A stretch of 64,000 bases of DNA from Palsa-892 sp035295845. Its GTDB lineage: Bacteria > Pseudomonadota > Alphaproteobacteria > Rhizobiales > Xanthobacteraceae. This document shows positions 50,087-59,335 of this stretch, piece after piece. The first letter of the stretch is position 1. Every line of letters begins with the position of its first letter. The notes beneath the pieces were generated by a model. That model had not been told where the DNA came from and ran no database searches. It saw only the letters and a program-made list of their open reading frames with translations. The stretch is from positions 1 through 64,000 of the forward strand of contig DATGIF010000033.1 of NCBI GenBank assembly GCA_035295845.1, read 5' to 3'. The position numbers were made by a program, and so were the translations under genes.

Positions 50087-51048
50087 GCGGCAAGCCCGTA
50101 ATCGCGCGCGTGATCGATGCGGCGATGGAAGCGAAGCTTCTTCAGATATTCCTGCGGATCTTTTGGCCGTACCAGCGCTCCGGGCGGAACGTTCAGCCAG
50201 TCGATGGTGCGGGTCAAAAGAATGCGGAGCGAAGCGCCGCGCGCGAGCAACGGCAGCGATTCCACCTCGCCGCGCTCGAGTTTTCGCACGCTGTTGTAGC
50301 CCGAAAACAATGCCTGGCTTTTGGTGACGTTGAACGAGCCGTCAATCTCGAAGCACCAGGAATTGAGCGAGATTGCGATGTCATAGACGAGGAGATCATT
50401 GCAGGCGAAATAAAAATCGATCAGGCCCGATAGCTTTTCTCCCAGGAAGAAAACATTGTCGGGGAAAAGATCGGCATGGATGACGCCTGCGGGCAGCGCG
50501 CGCGGCCAATTTTTTTCCAGATAGCCGAGCTCATCGTGGATCAGTTGCGCAAGACCCGGCGCGACTTCATCGGCGCGCGGCTCCGCCACCGGCGCGAGTT
50601 TTTTCCAGCCAGCGAGGCCAAGCGCGTTCTCGCGGGTGAGTTTAAAATTCGCACCGGCCTCGTGCAGTTCGGCCATGGCGCGGCCCAGCGCCATGCAGTG
50701 CTGCACATGCGGACGGCGCAGCCAGACGCCTTCGAGATAGGTGACGATCATCGCTGGCCGGCCCGCGAGTTCGCCGAGCGCCGCGCCCTTGCGGTTCTTC
50801 ACCGGTTGCGGGCAATTGATGCCGCGGGCGGCGAGGTGCTCCATCAGGGCGACGAAAAAGGGAAGGTCGGCGGCGGCGACGCGTTTTTCGTAAAGCGTGA
50901 GGATGAAGTAGCCGCGCTCGGTGTGCAGGAGATAATTGGTGTTCTCGACGCCTTCGGCGATGCCTTTGAAGGACATGACGCTGCCGAGGTCGTAGCCGGC
51001 GAGAAACTGCTCGAGCTCATCCTCGTCGACCTGGGTATAGACGGCCAT
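50083..51048 (-). CDS. thrB: Homoserine kinase (ThrB, APH-like type)
   Basis: This 321-residue enzyme phosphorylates homoserine on the way to threonine. It is the aminoglycoside-phosphotransferase-fold type usual in alphaproteobacteria, not the GHMP type of enterics. Motifs: MAVYTQVDEDELEQFLAGYD at the N-terminus, GVENTNYLLHTERGYFILTL, the catalytic GVIHADLFPDNVFFLG and metal-binding GLIDFYFACNDLLVYDIA. The frame open to 51150 would overlap the DUF488 gene; ATG 51048 gives the family start. It lies in the block ispH-DUF488-thrB-rnhA. Confidence 0.95.
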   Translation of the reverse strand: MAVYTQVDEDELEQFLAGYDLGSVMSFKGIAEGVENTNYLLHTERGYFILTLYEKRVAAADLPFFVALMEHLAARGINCPQPVKNRKGAALGELAGRPAMIVTYLEGVWLRRPHVQHCMALGRAMAELHEAGANFKLTRENALGLAGWKKLAPVAEPRADEVAPGLAQLIHDELGYLEKNWPRALPAGVIHADLFPDNVFFLGEKLSGLIDFYFACNDLLVYDIAISLNSWCFEIDGSFNVTKSQALFSGYNSVRKLERGEVESLPLLARGASLRILLTRTIDWLNVPPGALVRPKDPQEYLKKLRFHRRIDHARDYGLAA

Positions 51049-51055
51049 GGGTCGC

Positions 51056-51664
51056 TCACTCGGCCTCGCAAGTCGGGTGTTTCCGACTTGTGTCTGCTTC
51101 ATGCCGATCTCGGGTAAACCCGGGATCGGCGCGGGCGGTCCGCCGCGCACGGCGGGCGCGATAGACGTCGCTCAATCTTTCCTCGCGCGGGAAGAGATCG
51201 TCGCCGGCAAGGCCTTTCTGCGCAAGCAAGCGGTCTTCGATTGCGCGCTGGCTCGCGATTTCGCCCGAAGCGAGGATGTGGCCGACGGCGATGCCGCGCT
51301 CAATCAGCGCGCGCGCGAGCAGCAGGCGGTGGCAATTCACCGGGTCGCGTTCCGCGCACATCAGCGCAATGCGGCGATGCGCGCTTTCGGCGACAACATG
51401 GTCAAGGCCGCGGGACAAATCCGCGGGCGTTGAAGGACGCTCGTGCAAGCGGCCGCCGAGATCCTTGCCGCAATAGAGATAGGCGATCGCCTTTTCCGCG
51501 AGCGCCTTTGCGAGCGCCTCTCTGTTGAATTGCGGCGCATAGCGCGAGACCGGAAACGAGCGGACATCGGCAAGCGCGCGCACGCCCGCGCCTTGCAGGA
51601 GTTCAAGGAACCGCTCGATCGGATAGTTCGAATGGCCGATGGTGAGGATCTGCGGCGCGTCCAT
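51056..51664 (-). CDS. DUF488 protein
   Basis: This 202-residue protein shows ILTIGHSNYPIERFLELLQ at the N-terminus, LADVRSFPVSRYAPQFNRE, YCGKDLGGRLHER and IALMCAERDPVNCHRLLLA, the DUF488 pattern. The conserved CAE...CHR cysteines suggest a metal site or catalytic thiol; the family has no established function. The C-terminus beyond about residue 165 is a basic tail without similarity that I can recognise. It starts 3 bases after the ispH stop and ends 7 bases before thrB. Confidence 0.88.
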   Translation of the reverse strand: MDAPQILTIGHSNYPIERFLELLQGAGVRALADVRSFPVSRYAPQFNREALAKALAEKAIAYLYCGKDLGGRLHERPSTPADLSRGLDHVVAESAHRRIALMCAERDPVNCHRLLLARALIERGIAVGHILASGEIASQRAIEDRLLAQKGLAGDDLFPREERLSDVYRARRARRTARADPGFTRDRHEADTSRKHPTCEAE

Positions 51665-51667
51665 TAC

Positions 51668-52648
51668 CTACTCCGCCGCGTCCTCGCGCAACTCACGCGG
51701 TAGCGGGAAGAAGACATCCTCGGGCGGGCCGGAGACGGTTTCCACCTGCAGGTCATAGCGCGCGGCGAAAGCGCCGAGGATTTCCTCGACCAGTACTTCG
51801 GGCGCGGAAGCGCCGGCGGCAACGCCGATGCTTGCGACATCATCGAATTTCCCCCAGTCGATGTCGGCGGCGCGCTGCACGAGCGCGGTCTTCGCACAGC
51901 CGGCGCGCGCCGCGACCTCGCACAGCCGCTGGGTATTAGAGCTGTTGGGAGAGCCGACGACGATCATCGCGTCGACGCGCGGCGCCACGCGCTTCACCGC
52001 TTCCTGGCGGTTGGTGGTGGCGTAGCAGATGTCTTCCTTGTGCGGGCCCACGATCTTGGGAAACCGCTCGCGCAAGATCGCGACGAGTCCGGCGGTATCG
52101 TCGATCGAAAGCGTGGTCTGGGTGACGTAAGCGAGATTTTGTGGATCGCGGGGTTGATAGGTGCGCGCATCCTCCGCGGTTTCGACCAGCACCACGGCGC
52201 CTTTCGGCAGCTGGCCCATGGTTCCGATCACTTCGGGATGGCCGGCATGGCCGACGAGCACGATCTCGCGGCCGCGCTTGAAGTGAACCATCGCCTCGCG
52301 GTGCACCTTGGTGACGAGCGGGCAGGTGGCGTCGATCGCGAACAGATTCCGCCGTCCGGCTTCCCGGGGCACCTCCAGCGGCACGCCATGGGCGGAGAAG
52401 ATCACCGGCCGGTCGCCGTCGGGCACTTCGGCGAGTTCCTCAACGAACACCGCGCCTTTTTGGCGCAGTTGCTCGACCACGTATTTGTTATGAACGATTT
52501 CGTGGCGGACATAGACCGGGGCGCCGTATTTTTTGAGCGCGCGCTCGACCACGTCGATCGCCCGCACCACGCCGGCGCAAAAGCCGCGCGGCGAGCATAA
52601 AAGCACGTGCAGGAGCGGTTTTTTGGCGACAGGCGGATTTTGCGACAT
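51668..52648 (-). CDS. ispH: 4-hydroxy-3-methylbut-2-enyl diphosphate reductase
   Basis: This 326-residue iron-sulfur enzyme performs the last step of the MEP isoprenoid pathway, giving IPP and DMAPP. The cluster cysteines are Cys24 (SPRGFCAGVVRA), Cys109 (IDATCPLVTKVH) and Cys208 (KEDICYATTNRQ). Other landmarks are HEIVHNKYVV, FSAHGVP, LVGHAGHPEVIGTMGQ, TQTTLSIDDT and VVGSPNSSNTQRL. It is the first gene of the ispH-DUF488-thrB-rnhA cluster. Confidence 0.97.
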   Translation of the reverse strand: MSQNPPVAKKPLLHVLLCSPRGFCAGVVRAIDVVERALKKYGAPVYVRHEIVHNKYVVEQLRQKGAVFVEELAEVPDGDRPVIFSAHGVPLEVPREAGRRNLFAIDATCPLVTKVHREAMVHFKRGREIVLVGHAGHPEVIGTMGQLPKGAVVLVETAEDARTYQPRDPQNLAYVTQTTLSIDDTAGLVAILRERFPKIVGPHKEDICYATTNRQEAVKRVAPRVDAMIVVGSPNSSNTQRLCEVAARAGCAKTALVQRAADIDWGKFDDVASIGVAAGASAPEVLVEEILGAFAARYDLQVETVSGPPEDVFFPLPRELREDAAE

Positions 52649-52783
52649 TGATTTGCGTCCGGGCTTCGATCACCCTATATAACGACCAACCCCGGTGAAT
52701 TCGAGGATAACCGAGGCTCCGTTCGAAAGAACGGACGGAGCGCGAAAACCCATAGCACAAGCCCGGTTCAAAGAGATTCTACC

Positions 52784-53497
52784 ATGCCTGAAGCCCCGTT
52801 GATGCCCAAGGCGACCGCCGTCTGGCTCGTCGAAAACACCACGCTCACCTTCGAGCAGATCGCCGATTTCTGCAAACTGCATCCCCTCGAAGTGAAGGGT
52901 ATCGCCGACGGCGAGGTGGCGCAGGGAATCAAGGGCCTCGACCCGATCTCCACCGGGCAGCTCACGCGCGAGGAAATCGACGCGGCGCAAAAGGACCCGA
53001 GCCACAAGCTCAAGGCGCAGGAAAAGCGGGTGGGGTTGCCCGAGGCGAAGCCGAAGAAGAAGGGCCCGCGCTACACGCCGGTGTCGAAGCGGCAGGACCG
53101 GCCGAATGCGATCCTGTGGCTCGTGCGCAATCATCCGGAGCTCAAGGACGCGCAGATCATGCGCCTCGTCGGCACCACCAAGTCGACGATCGAGTCGGTG
53201 CGAAGCCGCACGCATTGGAACGCGGCGACCTTGCAGCCGCTGGATCCCGTGACGCTTGGCCTTTGCTCGCAGATCGAGCTCGACCACGAAGTTGCGCGCG
53301 CGGCCAAGGAAAAGCCGGTCAAGGTCGAGGAGCAGCACGCGACATTATTGCCCGCCTCGGAAACGACGGCGCGGGCGGAAGCGGCCGCCGCGGCCGCCGC
53401 CGAGCGCGAGGCCGAAAGCGGCCGGCCGCCAAAAGAGGCGCCGGTCGACGTCGAGTCGGTGTTCGCCAAACTCGGCGGTTCGAAGAAGGGCGAGTAG
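52784..53497 (+). CDS. trcR: DUF1013 / TrcR cell-cycle regulator
   Basis: This 237-residue protein matches the alphaproteobacteria-specific DUF1013 family, named TrcR for a regulator of cell-cycle transcription. Seen: MPKATAVWLVENTTLTFEQIADFCKLH at the start of the domain, with helix-turn-helix-like character, EVKGIADGEVAQGIKGLDPI, RYTPVSKRQDRPNAILWLVR and IMRLVGTTKSTIESVRSRTHWN, which is a second helix-turn-helix-like unit. The C-terminal 60 residues are an Ala/Glu-rich linker ending in VDVESVFAKLGG. The start is ATG 52784; the second Met (residue 7) is also possible. Assignment of the regulatory role rests on the family. Confidence 0.88.
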   Translation: MPEAPLMPKATAVWLVENTTLTFEQIADFCKLHPLEVKGIADGEVAQGIKGLDPISTGQLTREEIDAAQKDPSHKLKAQEKRVGLPEAKPKKKGPRYTPVSKRQDRPNAILWLVRNHPELKDAQIMRLVGTTKSTIESVRSRTHWNAATLQPLDPVTLGLCSQIELDHEVARAAKEKPVKVEEQHATLLPASETTARAEAAAAAAAEREAESGRPPKEAPVDVESVFAKLGGSKKGE

Positions 53498-53504
53498 GCG
53501 GCAA

Positions 53505-54299
53505 TTAGCCGAGTGCCGAGTCTTTCACCGGCACGGTGTAATTGAGCGCAAGCCGGCCGCCATCGACGTAAATGATTTCACCGGTGATATAGCTCGCCTC
53601 GTCGGAGGCGAGAAAGGCCGCGACCGAAGCGACTTCCTCCGGATCGCCGATGCGGCCGAGCGGCGTGCGCGACAGAACCCGCCGCTTTGCTTCGATGTCG
53701 GTCGCGACCGCCGCGAGCATTTCCGTCATGATCGAACCGGGGCCGATGGCGTTCACGCGGATGCCATGCGGCGCGAGCGCAAGCGCCATGGTGCGGGTGA
53801 GCTGCAAGAGGCCGCCCTTGGAGACGGCGTAGGGCGCTTGGTTTGCGATCGTCACGGTCGCATTGATCGAGGCCATGTTGACGATCGCGCCGGGTTTCTT
53901 TCCGGCTTTCACCGCCTCGACCATCTTGCGCGCAATGCGCTGGCCGACCAGGAACGCACCCTTCAGGTTTACGCGCAGCACACGGTCGAAATCGGATTCG
54001 GCGAGGTCGAGAAAATCGGCGCCGTGGACGATGCCGGCATTGTTCACCAGCACGTCGATGGCGCCGGAAGCCTTTGTGGCTTCGGCAACGAGGCGAGCCG
54101 CGTCCTTCGCGTCGCCCACGTCACAACGCATGAAAAGGGCTGAATCTCCCAGGCGTTTCGCTTCCGCCGCGCCTTGCCGCTCGTCGATGTCGGCGAGCAC
54201 GACCTTGGCGCCCTCGGCGACAAAGCGCTTGGCGCAGGCAAGTCCGATGCCGCGCGCAGCACCCGTGACGACTGCGACCCTGTTTTCGAGGCGGCGCAT
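53505..54299 (-). CDS. SDR-family oxidoreductase
   Basis: This 264-residue classical short-chain dehydrogenase has the cofactor motif VVTGAARGIGLACAK, an acidic VLADID that favours NAD(H), VLVNNAGIVH, catalytic Ser in IVNMASINATV, YAVSKGGL with Tyr and Lys, and GPGSIMTEM. It ends in YITGEIIYVDGGRLAL. ATG 54299 lies 2 bases after the prpE stop, so it is the second gene of that operon and may act on a related acid or alcohol intermediate; the substrate cannot be inferred. It converges on trcR. Confidence 0.92.
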   Translation of the reverse strand: MRRLENRVAVVTGAARGIGLACAKRFVAEGAKVVLADIDERQGAAEAKRLGDSALFMRCDVGDAKDAARLVAEATKASGAIDVLVNNAGIVHGADFLDLAESDFDRVLRVNLKGAFLVGQRIARKMVEAVKAGKKPGAIVNMASINATVTIANQAPYAVSKGGLLQLTRTMALALAPHGIRVNAIGPGSIMTEMLAAVATDIEAKRRVLSRTPLGRIGDPEEVASVAAFLASDEASYITGEIIYVDGGRLALNYTVPVKDSALG

Positions 54300-54301
54300 G
54301 G

Positions 54302-56218
54302 TCAGCCGCCGAGGCCGCGCCCTTTCAGCGCCACCCCGATCTCGTCGAGGATGACGGGATCGTCGATGGTCGCGGGCATGGTCCACGGCTCCTTGTCGGC
54401 GATCTTCTTCATGGTGCCGCGCAGGATTTTTCCCGAGCGCGTCTTCGGCAGGCGGTTCACTGTGATCGCAAGCTTGAAGGCGGCGACCGGGCCGATCTTG
54501 TCGCGCACGAGCGCCACAATCTCCTTCTCGACGTCAGCCGGCGCTTTCGAGACGCCCGATTTCAACACGATGAAGCCGCACGGCACCTCGCCCTTCAACT
54601 CGTCGGCAACGCCGATCACCGCGCATTCGGCGACATCGGGATGCGACGACAGGACTTCCTCCATGCCGCCGGTCGACAGGCGATGGCCGGCGACGTTGAT
54701 GATGTCGTCGGTGCGGCCCATGATGAAGAGATAGCCGCCCTCGTCCTTGAAGCCGGCGTCGGCGGTTTTGTAATAGCCGGGAAATTCCGCGAGATAGCTT
54801 TCCTTGAAGCGCTCGTCCTGATGCCAGAGCGTCGGCAGACACGAGGGCGGCAGCGGCAGCTTGACGACGATCGAGCCCATCTTGCCCGCGGGCACCTCTT
54901 TCGATTGCTCGTCGACGATGCGCACGTCATAGCCGGGCATCGCCACCGTGGGCGAGCCGTATTTCACCGGCAGCGCGCCGAGGCCCATGGGATTGCCGGC
55001 GATCGCCCAACCGGTCTCGGTCTGCCACCAGTGATCGATCACCGGCACCTTCAGAATGTTCTCGGCCCATTTGATGGTGTCGGGATCGGCGCGCTCGCCG
55101 GCGAGAAACAGCGTGCGGAATTTCGAAAGGTTTTTGCCGGCAACGTGCTTGCCTTGCGGGTCTTCTTTTTTGATCGCGCGGAAGGCGGTCGGCGCGGTGA
55201 ACAGGGCAACCGCGCCGTGCTCGGAAATCACGCGCCAGAAGGCGCCGGCGTCGGGCGTGGCGACGGGCTTGCCCTCATAGACCACCGACGTGCAGCCGTG
55301 CAGCAGCGGCGCATAGACGATGTAGGAGTGGCCGACCACCCAGCCGATGTCGGAGGCGGTCCACCACGTCTCGCCCGGCTGAATGCCGTAGACGCCGTTC
55401 ATCGACCATTTCAGCGCGACCATGTGGCCGCCGTGATCGCGCACGACGCCCTTGGGAATGCCGGTGGTGCCGGACGTGTAGAGAATGTAGAGCGGATCGG
55501 TGGCGAGGCACGGCACGCAATCGGCGCTTTCGCCGTCGCGCAACGCCGCCGCGCGCAGCGAAGCCCAATCGTGATCGCGGCCGGAGATCATCATTGCCTC
55601 GGCCTGCGGGCGCTGCAGGAGGATCACCGCCTCGGGCTTCGATTTCGCCAATTTGATCGCTTCGTCGAGCAGCGGCTTGTAGGCGACGATGCGGCCCGGC
55701 TCGATGCCGCAGGAAGCGGTGAGGATGAGCCGGGGCTTGGCGTCGTCGATGCGGGTCGCGAGCTCCTTCGGCGCGAAGCCGCCGAAGACGACCGAATGAA
55801 TGGCGCCGATGCGCGCGCAAGCGAGCATGGCGATCAAGGCTTCCGGCACCATCGGCATGTAGAGGATCACCCGGTCGCCTTGGGCCACGCCGAAATCGCG
55901 GAGCACGGCGGCGAAGGCTGTCACCTCATTGAGGAGTTCCTCGTAGCTGATCGTGCGCTTGGTGTTGCTGACGGGGCTGTCGTAGATGAACGCCGCCTGC
56001 TTGCCGCGGCCCGCCTGCACATGGCGGTCGACGGCGTTGAAGCAGGTGTTGCAGACGCCGCCCACGAACCAGCGGCCATAGATGCCGGCGGTCTTGTCGA
56101 AGATCTTCTTCGGCTTCTCGACCCAGTCGATCGCTTCCGCCTGTTCGCCCCAGAAGCCCTCAGGGTCGCGTAGCGAACGCGCGTAGATTTCCGGGTAGCG
56201 GCTTGTCTTCGCATCCAT
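54302..56218 (-). CDS. prpE: Propionyl-CoA synthetase (PrpE-type)
   Basis: This 638-residue ACS-family ligase activates short acids with ATP and CoA. The N-terminus SRYPEIYARSLRDPEGFWGE, the GRWFVGGVCNTCFNAVDRHV segment and WWTASDIGWVVGHSYIVYAP favour propionyl- over acetyl-CoA synthetase. The P-loop is YTSGTTGIPKG, the A5 motif is HWWQTETGW, and the C-terminal Lys subject to regulatory acetylation in this family is in KTRSGKILRGTM. The downstream SDR gene is coupled. No 2-methylcitrate genes are nearby, so the physiological substrate could be another short acid. Confidence 0.93.
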   Translation of the reverse strand: MDAKTSRYPEIYARSLRDPEGFWGEQAEAIDWVEKPKKIFDKTAGIYGRWFVGGVCNTCFNAVDRHVQAGRGKQAAFIYDSPVSNTKRTISYEELLNEVTAFAAVLRDFGVAQGDRVILYMPMVPEALIAMLACARIGAIHSVVFGGFAPKELATRIDDAKPRLILTASCGIEPGRIVAYKPLLDEAIKLAKSKPEAVILLQRPQAEAMMISGRDHDWASLRAAALRDGESADCVPCLATDPLYILYTSGTTGIPKGVVRDHGGHMVALKWSMNGVYGIQPGETWWTASDIGWVVGHSYIVYAPLLHGCTSVVYEGKPVATPDAGAFWRVISEHGAVALFTAPTAFRAIKKEDPQGKHVAGKNLSKFRTLFLAGERADPDTIKWAENILKVPVIDHWWQTETGWAIAGNPMGLGALPVKYGSPTVAMPGYDVRIVDEQSKEVPAGKMGSIVVKLPLPPSCLPTLWHQDERFKESYLAEFPGYYKTADAGFKDEGGYLFIMGRTDDIINVAGHRLSTGGMEEVLSSHPDVAECAVIGVADELKGEVPCGFIVLKSGVSKAPADVEKEIVALVRDKIGPVAAFKLAITVNRLPKTRSGKILRGTMKKIADKEPWTMPATIDDPVILDEIGVALKGRGLGG

Positions 56219-56380
56219 GGCGTCCTCCCGGCGTATCCTCGCCTTCTCCCGATTGTGCGGCGGCGGGGGCGCTTTGCAAGTCCGGGCACTTTATCATTTC
56301 TGCCATGCGCGGGCGGGACTGGCTCGTGCGAGCGCATTCGGCTTTATTGCAGTTCCCGCCGGAATGCCTTTCTCCCGCCC

Positions 56381-57143
56381 GTGATCTCCGATCCGATCTT
56401 CTATCTTGCGGCCATTGTCGCGGTCACCTTCCTTGGCCTTGCCAAGGGCGGCTTCGCCGGCGTTGGGCTCGTGGCCACACCGCTCCTGTCGCTGGTGGTG
56501 CCGCCGGTGCAGGCGGCGGCGATCGTGCTGCCGATTCTCCTGGTGTAGGACGCAATCTCCGTCTGGGTCTACCGGCACGACTGGGATGCGTGGAACGTGA
56601 AGGTGATGCTGCCGGGCGGCGTTGCCGGCGTGGGCGCCGCCTGGGCGCTCGCGGCGCATGTCTCGGATGCGGAGGGTGCGGCTCGCGGTCGGGTTGATCG
56701 CATTCACCTTCGTGCTCGGCTACTGGCTTTTGCCGGCGCCGAAAAAAGAGCGCGGCCGGCCGAACGCGTGGGCCGGCGTCTTCTGGGGCGGGGCCTCCGC
56801 CTTCACCAGCGCGCTTTCGCATGCGGGCGGCCCGCCGTTCCAGATTTTCGTGCTGCCGCAGCGGATGGCGAAGCTCCGTTTCGTCGGCACGGCGACGATT
56901 TTCTTCGCGGCCGTAAACTGGATGAAGCTCGTGCCGTTTTTTGCGCTCGGCCAGTTCTCGCCCGTCAACATCAAGACCTCGCTCGTCTTGATCCCGCTTG
57001 CCATCGCCACCAACTTCCTCGGCGTGTGGCTGGTGCGGATTACGCCGACCGAATGGTTCTACCGGATCGCGTATTCGCTCGTATTCCTGATTTCGCTCGA
57101 ATTGATCCGCAGCGGCCTTACCTCGATCCTTGCTGGCGCTTGA
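56381..57143 (+). pseudogene. Broken TauE/SafE-type sulfite exporter gene
   Basis: The first half (GTG 56381: ISDPIFYLAAIVAVTFLGLA, GGFAGVGLVATPLLSLVVPP) and the second half (RLAVGLIAFTFVLGYWLLPA through the C-terminus at 57143) are the two parts of one TauE/SafE family transporter. They are separated by two lesions. A TAG at 56546-56548 stands where the family pattern ILLVQDAISVW expects Gln (CAG). Further on the frame shifts by one extra base around 56672, after HVSDA, before RVRLAVG. Between the lesions the frame still encodes DAISVWVYRHDWDAWNVKVM. Two independent lesions argue for a real pseudogene; sequencing error is less likely. Confidence 0.85.
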
Positions 57144-57193
57144 GGCCGGCGCGGCGGGACGCTAGCGTTTAGCCCGAACACGAGGGGGAGCCT

Positions 57194-58822
57194 GTGACGA
57201 AAAGCGCGTACGACACCGATCTCGATCGCAACCCGGCGAACTTCCAGCCGCTGACGCCGCTTTCGTATCTGGAGCGCGCGGCGGCGGTGTTTCCGGATCA
57301 TACGGCGATCATCCACGGCAAGCTTCGCCGCAATTATCGCGACTTTTATGCGCGCTCGAAGCGGCTCGCCTCGGCGCTGGCCAAGCGCGGGATCAAACGC
57401 GGCGACACCGTCGCGGTGTTCCTCGCCAACACGCCGGCGATGCTGGAGTGCCACTACGGCGTGCCGATGACGGGCGCCGTGCTCAATACGCTCAACACGC
57501 GGCTGGATGCGCCGATCATCGCCTTCTCGCTCGATCACGGCGAAGCGAAGATCGTGATCACCGACCGCGAATTTTCCAGGATCATGAAACCGGCGCTGGC
57601 GGCGGCGAAAGTGAAGCCCCTGGTGATCGATTACGACGACCCCGAATATACCGGCGAGGGCGAGCGCATCGGCTCGCTCGAATACGAAGCGTTCCTCAAG
57701 GAGGGCGATGAGAATTACGTGCGCACCGCTCCCGGCGACGAGTGGGACGCGATTTCGCTCAACTACACCTCCGGCACCACCGGCGACCCGAAGGGGGTCG
57801 TCTATCACCACCGTGGCGCGGCGCTCTTGGCGGTCGGCAACGTCGTCACCTGCGGCATGAAAAAGCATCCGGTGTATTTGTGGACGCTGCCAATGTTCCA
57901 CTGCAACGGCTGGTGCTTCCCGTGGTCGATTTCGGTCGCGGCCGGAACGCATGTGTGCCTGCGTCAAGTGCGAGCATCGGCGATGTATGACGCGATCGCC
58001 ACGCACAGGGTCACGCATCTTTGCGGCGCGCCGATCGTGATGGCGACGCTTTTGAATGCGCCTGAAAACGAAAAGAAACCGCTGCCGCACGTGGTGGAAT
58101 TTTTCACCGCCGCGGCACCCCCGCCCGAAGCGGTGCTCGCGGCGATGAAGGGCGCGGGTTTCAACGTCACCCATCTCTACGGCCTCACCGAAACCTACGG
58201 TCCGGCGGTGGTGAATGACTGGCACGCGGAATGGGATCAGCTTTCGCCGCCGGAGCAGGCGGCGAAAAAAGCGCGCCAAGGGGTGCGCTACGGCGCGCTT
58301 GAGGACCTCGACGTGATCGACCCCGACACCATGAAGCCGGTGCCGCGCGACGGCGAAACCATGGGCGAGGTGATGTTCCGCGGCAATGTCGTGATGAAGG
58401 GCTATCTCAAGAACAAATCCTCGAGCGAAAAATCCTTCGCCGGCGGCTGGTTCCACTCCGGCGATCTCGGCGTGCGGCATCCCGACGGCTACATCCAGCT
58501 CAAGGACCGCTCCAAGGACATCATCATCTCGGGCGGCGAGAACATTTCCTCGATCGAGGTCGAGGACGCGCTCTACAAGCATCCGGCGGTGCAGGCCGCG
58601 GCGGTGGTGGCGAAGGCCGACGATAAATGGGGCGAGACGCCTTGCGCCTTCATCGAGCTGAAACCGGGCGCGAAGGCAACCGGGGACGAGCTGATCGCGC
58701 ACTGCCGGAAGAACCTCGCCGGCTACAAATGCCCGCGGCACGTCGTGTTCGTCGAATTGCCGAAGACCTCGACCGGCAAGATCCAGAAGTTCAAGCTGCG
58801 CGAGATGGCGAAGGCGGTTTAG
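57194..58822 (+). CDS. Acyl-CoA synthetase, DmdB/medium-chain type
   Basis: This 542-residue AMP-forming CoA ligase starts at GTG 57194 behind GGGGGAG. Motifs: N-terminal FQPLTPLSYLERAAAVFPDH, the P-loop SLNYTSGTTGDPKGVVYHHRG, LPMFHCNGWCFPW, GLTETYGPAVVNDW (A5), FHSGDLGVRHPDGYIQLKDR and the catalytic Lys in KTSTGKIQKFKL. The LPMFHCNGW pattern is shared by DmdB and related medium-chain or branched acid ligases. The exact substrate is not determined. It stands alone between the broken exporter and the small-protein locus. Confidence 0.92.
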   Translation: MTKSAYDTDLDRNPANFQPLTPLSYLERAAAVFPDHTAIIHGKLRRNYRDFYARSKRLASALAKRGIKRGDTVAVFLANTPAMLECHYGVPMTGAVLNTLNTRLDAPIIAFSLDHGEAKIVITDREFSRIMKPALAAAKVKPLVIDYDDPEYTGEGERIGSLEYEAFLKEGDENYVRTAPGDEWDAISLNYTSGTTGDPKGVVYHHRGAALLAVGNVVTCGMKKHPVYLWTLPMFHCNGWCFPWSISVAAGTHVCLRQVRASAMYDAIATHRVTHLCGAPIVMATLLNAPENEKKPLPHVVEFFTAAAPPPEAVLAAMKGAGFNVTHLYGLTETYGPAVVNDWHAEWDQLSPPEQAAKKARQGVRYGALEDLDVIDPDTMKPVPRDGETMGEVMFRGNVVMKGYLKNKSSSEKSFAGGWFHSGDLGVRHPDGYIQLKDRSKDIIISGGENISSIEVEDALYKHPAVQAAAVVAKADDKWGETPCAFIELKPGAKATGDELIAHCRKNLAGYKCPRHVVFVELPKTSTGKIQKFKLREMAKAV

Positions 58823-58877
58823 GGCGAAACCCTTGCATTCTGCAGTACTGGCTGGCGGGCCGGCATAATTCCGCATT

Positions 58878-58911
58878 ACTGGTAGGTATTATAGTAAGTG
58901 AGCATACCAGT
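58878..58911 (+). promoter_or_regulatory. Dyad around a likely promoter of the small secreted-protein gene
   Basis: ACTGGTA (58878-58884) is inverted as TACCAGT (58905-58911), with AT-rich GTATTATAGTAAGTG between, which contains a TATTAT/TATAGT -10-like box. The arrangement suggests an operator overlapping a promoter that serves the gene starting at 59038. The stretch 58860-59037 is clearly less GC-rich than its surroundings. Confidence 0.4.
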
Positions 58912-59037
58912 GATAGAAGCTGTGGAGTTTCGGCCACATATCCAGAAAATCGTCATTTAGCCGCTAGTTATTCGGTCACCGATGCGTACCCTTGCGAACG
59001 AAAGAACGAACCGATCAAATCCACTGGGGGGTGTCAC

Positions 59038-59304
59038 ATGAAAAAATCTAAATTCCTGGCTGTCGCATGCGCGGCCGCGATTGCACTCAGCCCGGTTGCA
59101 GCCTTCGCGCAACCCGCGCCGGCTCCAGTACACCTGTTCGGGGGTACCGCAACGCCGTGGTGGATATTCGTTTGCCCCGGCGGCGTCGTCACTGCCGCGG
59201 TGGTGAAAAACTGGAAGCGCCATAAGGAGCTGACCAGGCCGGAAGCGTGGACTTGCGGCGTCCTCTATTGGTGGAACGAAGGCACCGGTCAGTACGGCAG
59301 GTAA
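59038..59304 (+). CDS. Small secreted protein of unknown function (paralogue A)
   Basis: This 88-residue protein has a signal peptide at 1-25 (KKSKFLAVACAAAIALSPVAAFA). The mature part is HLFGGTATPWWIFVCPGG, a hydrophobic VVTAAVV stretch, then RHKELTRPEAWTCGVLYWWN. Two Cys are conserved with the neighbouring protein encoded at 59472-59741. The shared pattern is FGG-x3-PW-x-IF-x-C-x-GG and HKEL/HREL-T-x-PEAWTCGVL. I do not recognise the family. The ATG at 59038 lies behind GGGGGGTG and a perfect terminator follows. The sequence suggests a small membrane-associated or secreted peptide with a possible disulfide. Confidence 0.8.
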   Translation: MKKSKFLAVACAAAIALSPVAAFAQPAPAPVHLFGGTATPWWIFVCPGGVVTAAVVKNWKRHKELTRPEAWTCGVLYWWNEGTGQYGR

Positions 59305-59335
59305 GCCGGCTTTCTATCGCCGTTTGGAAATATTC

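Noticed and set aside
54641..56173. 510-codon plus-strand frame antisense to prpE
   Set aside because: It is a shadow of prpE with no domain of its own.
57059..58876. 605-codon minus-strand frame antisense to the acyl-CoA synthetase
   Set aside because: The synthetase frame has all ANL-family motifs; the antisense is Arg/His-rich without motifs.
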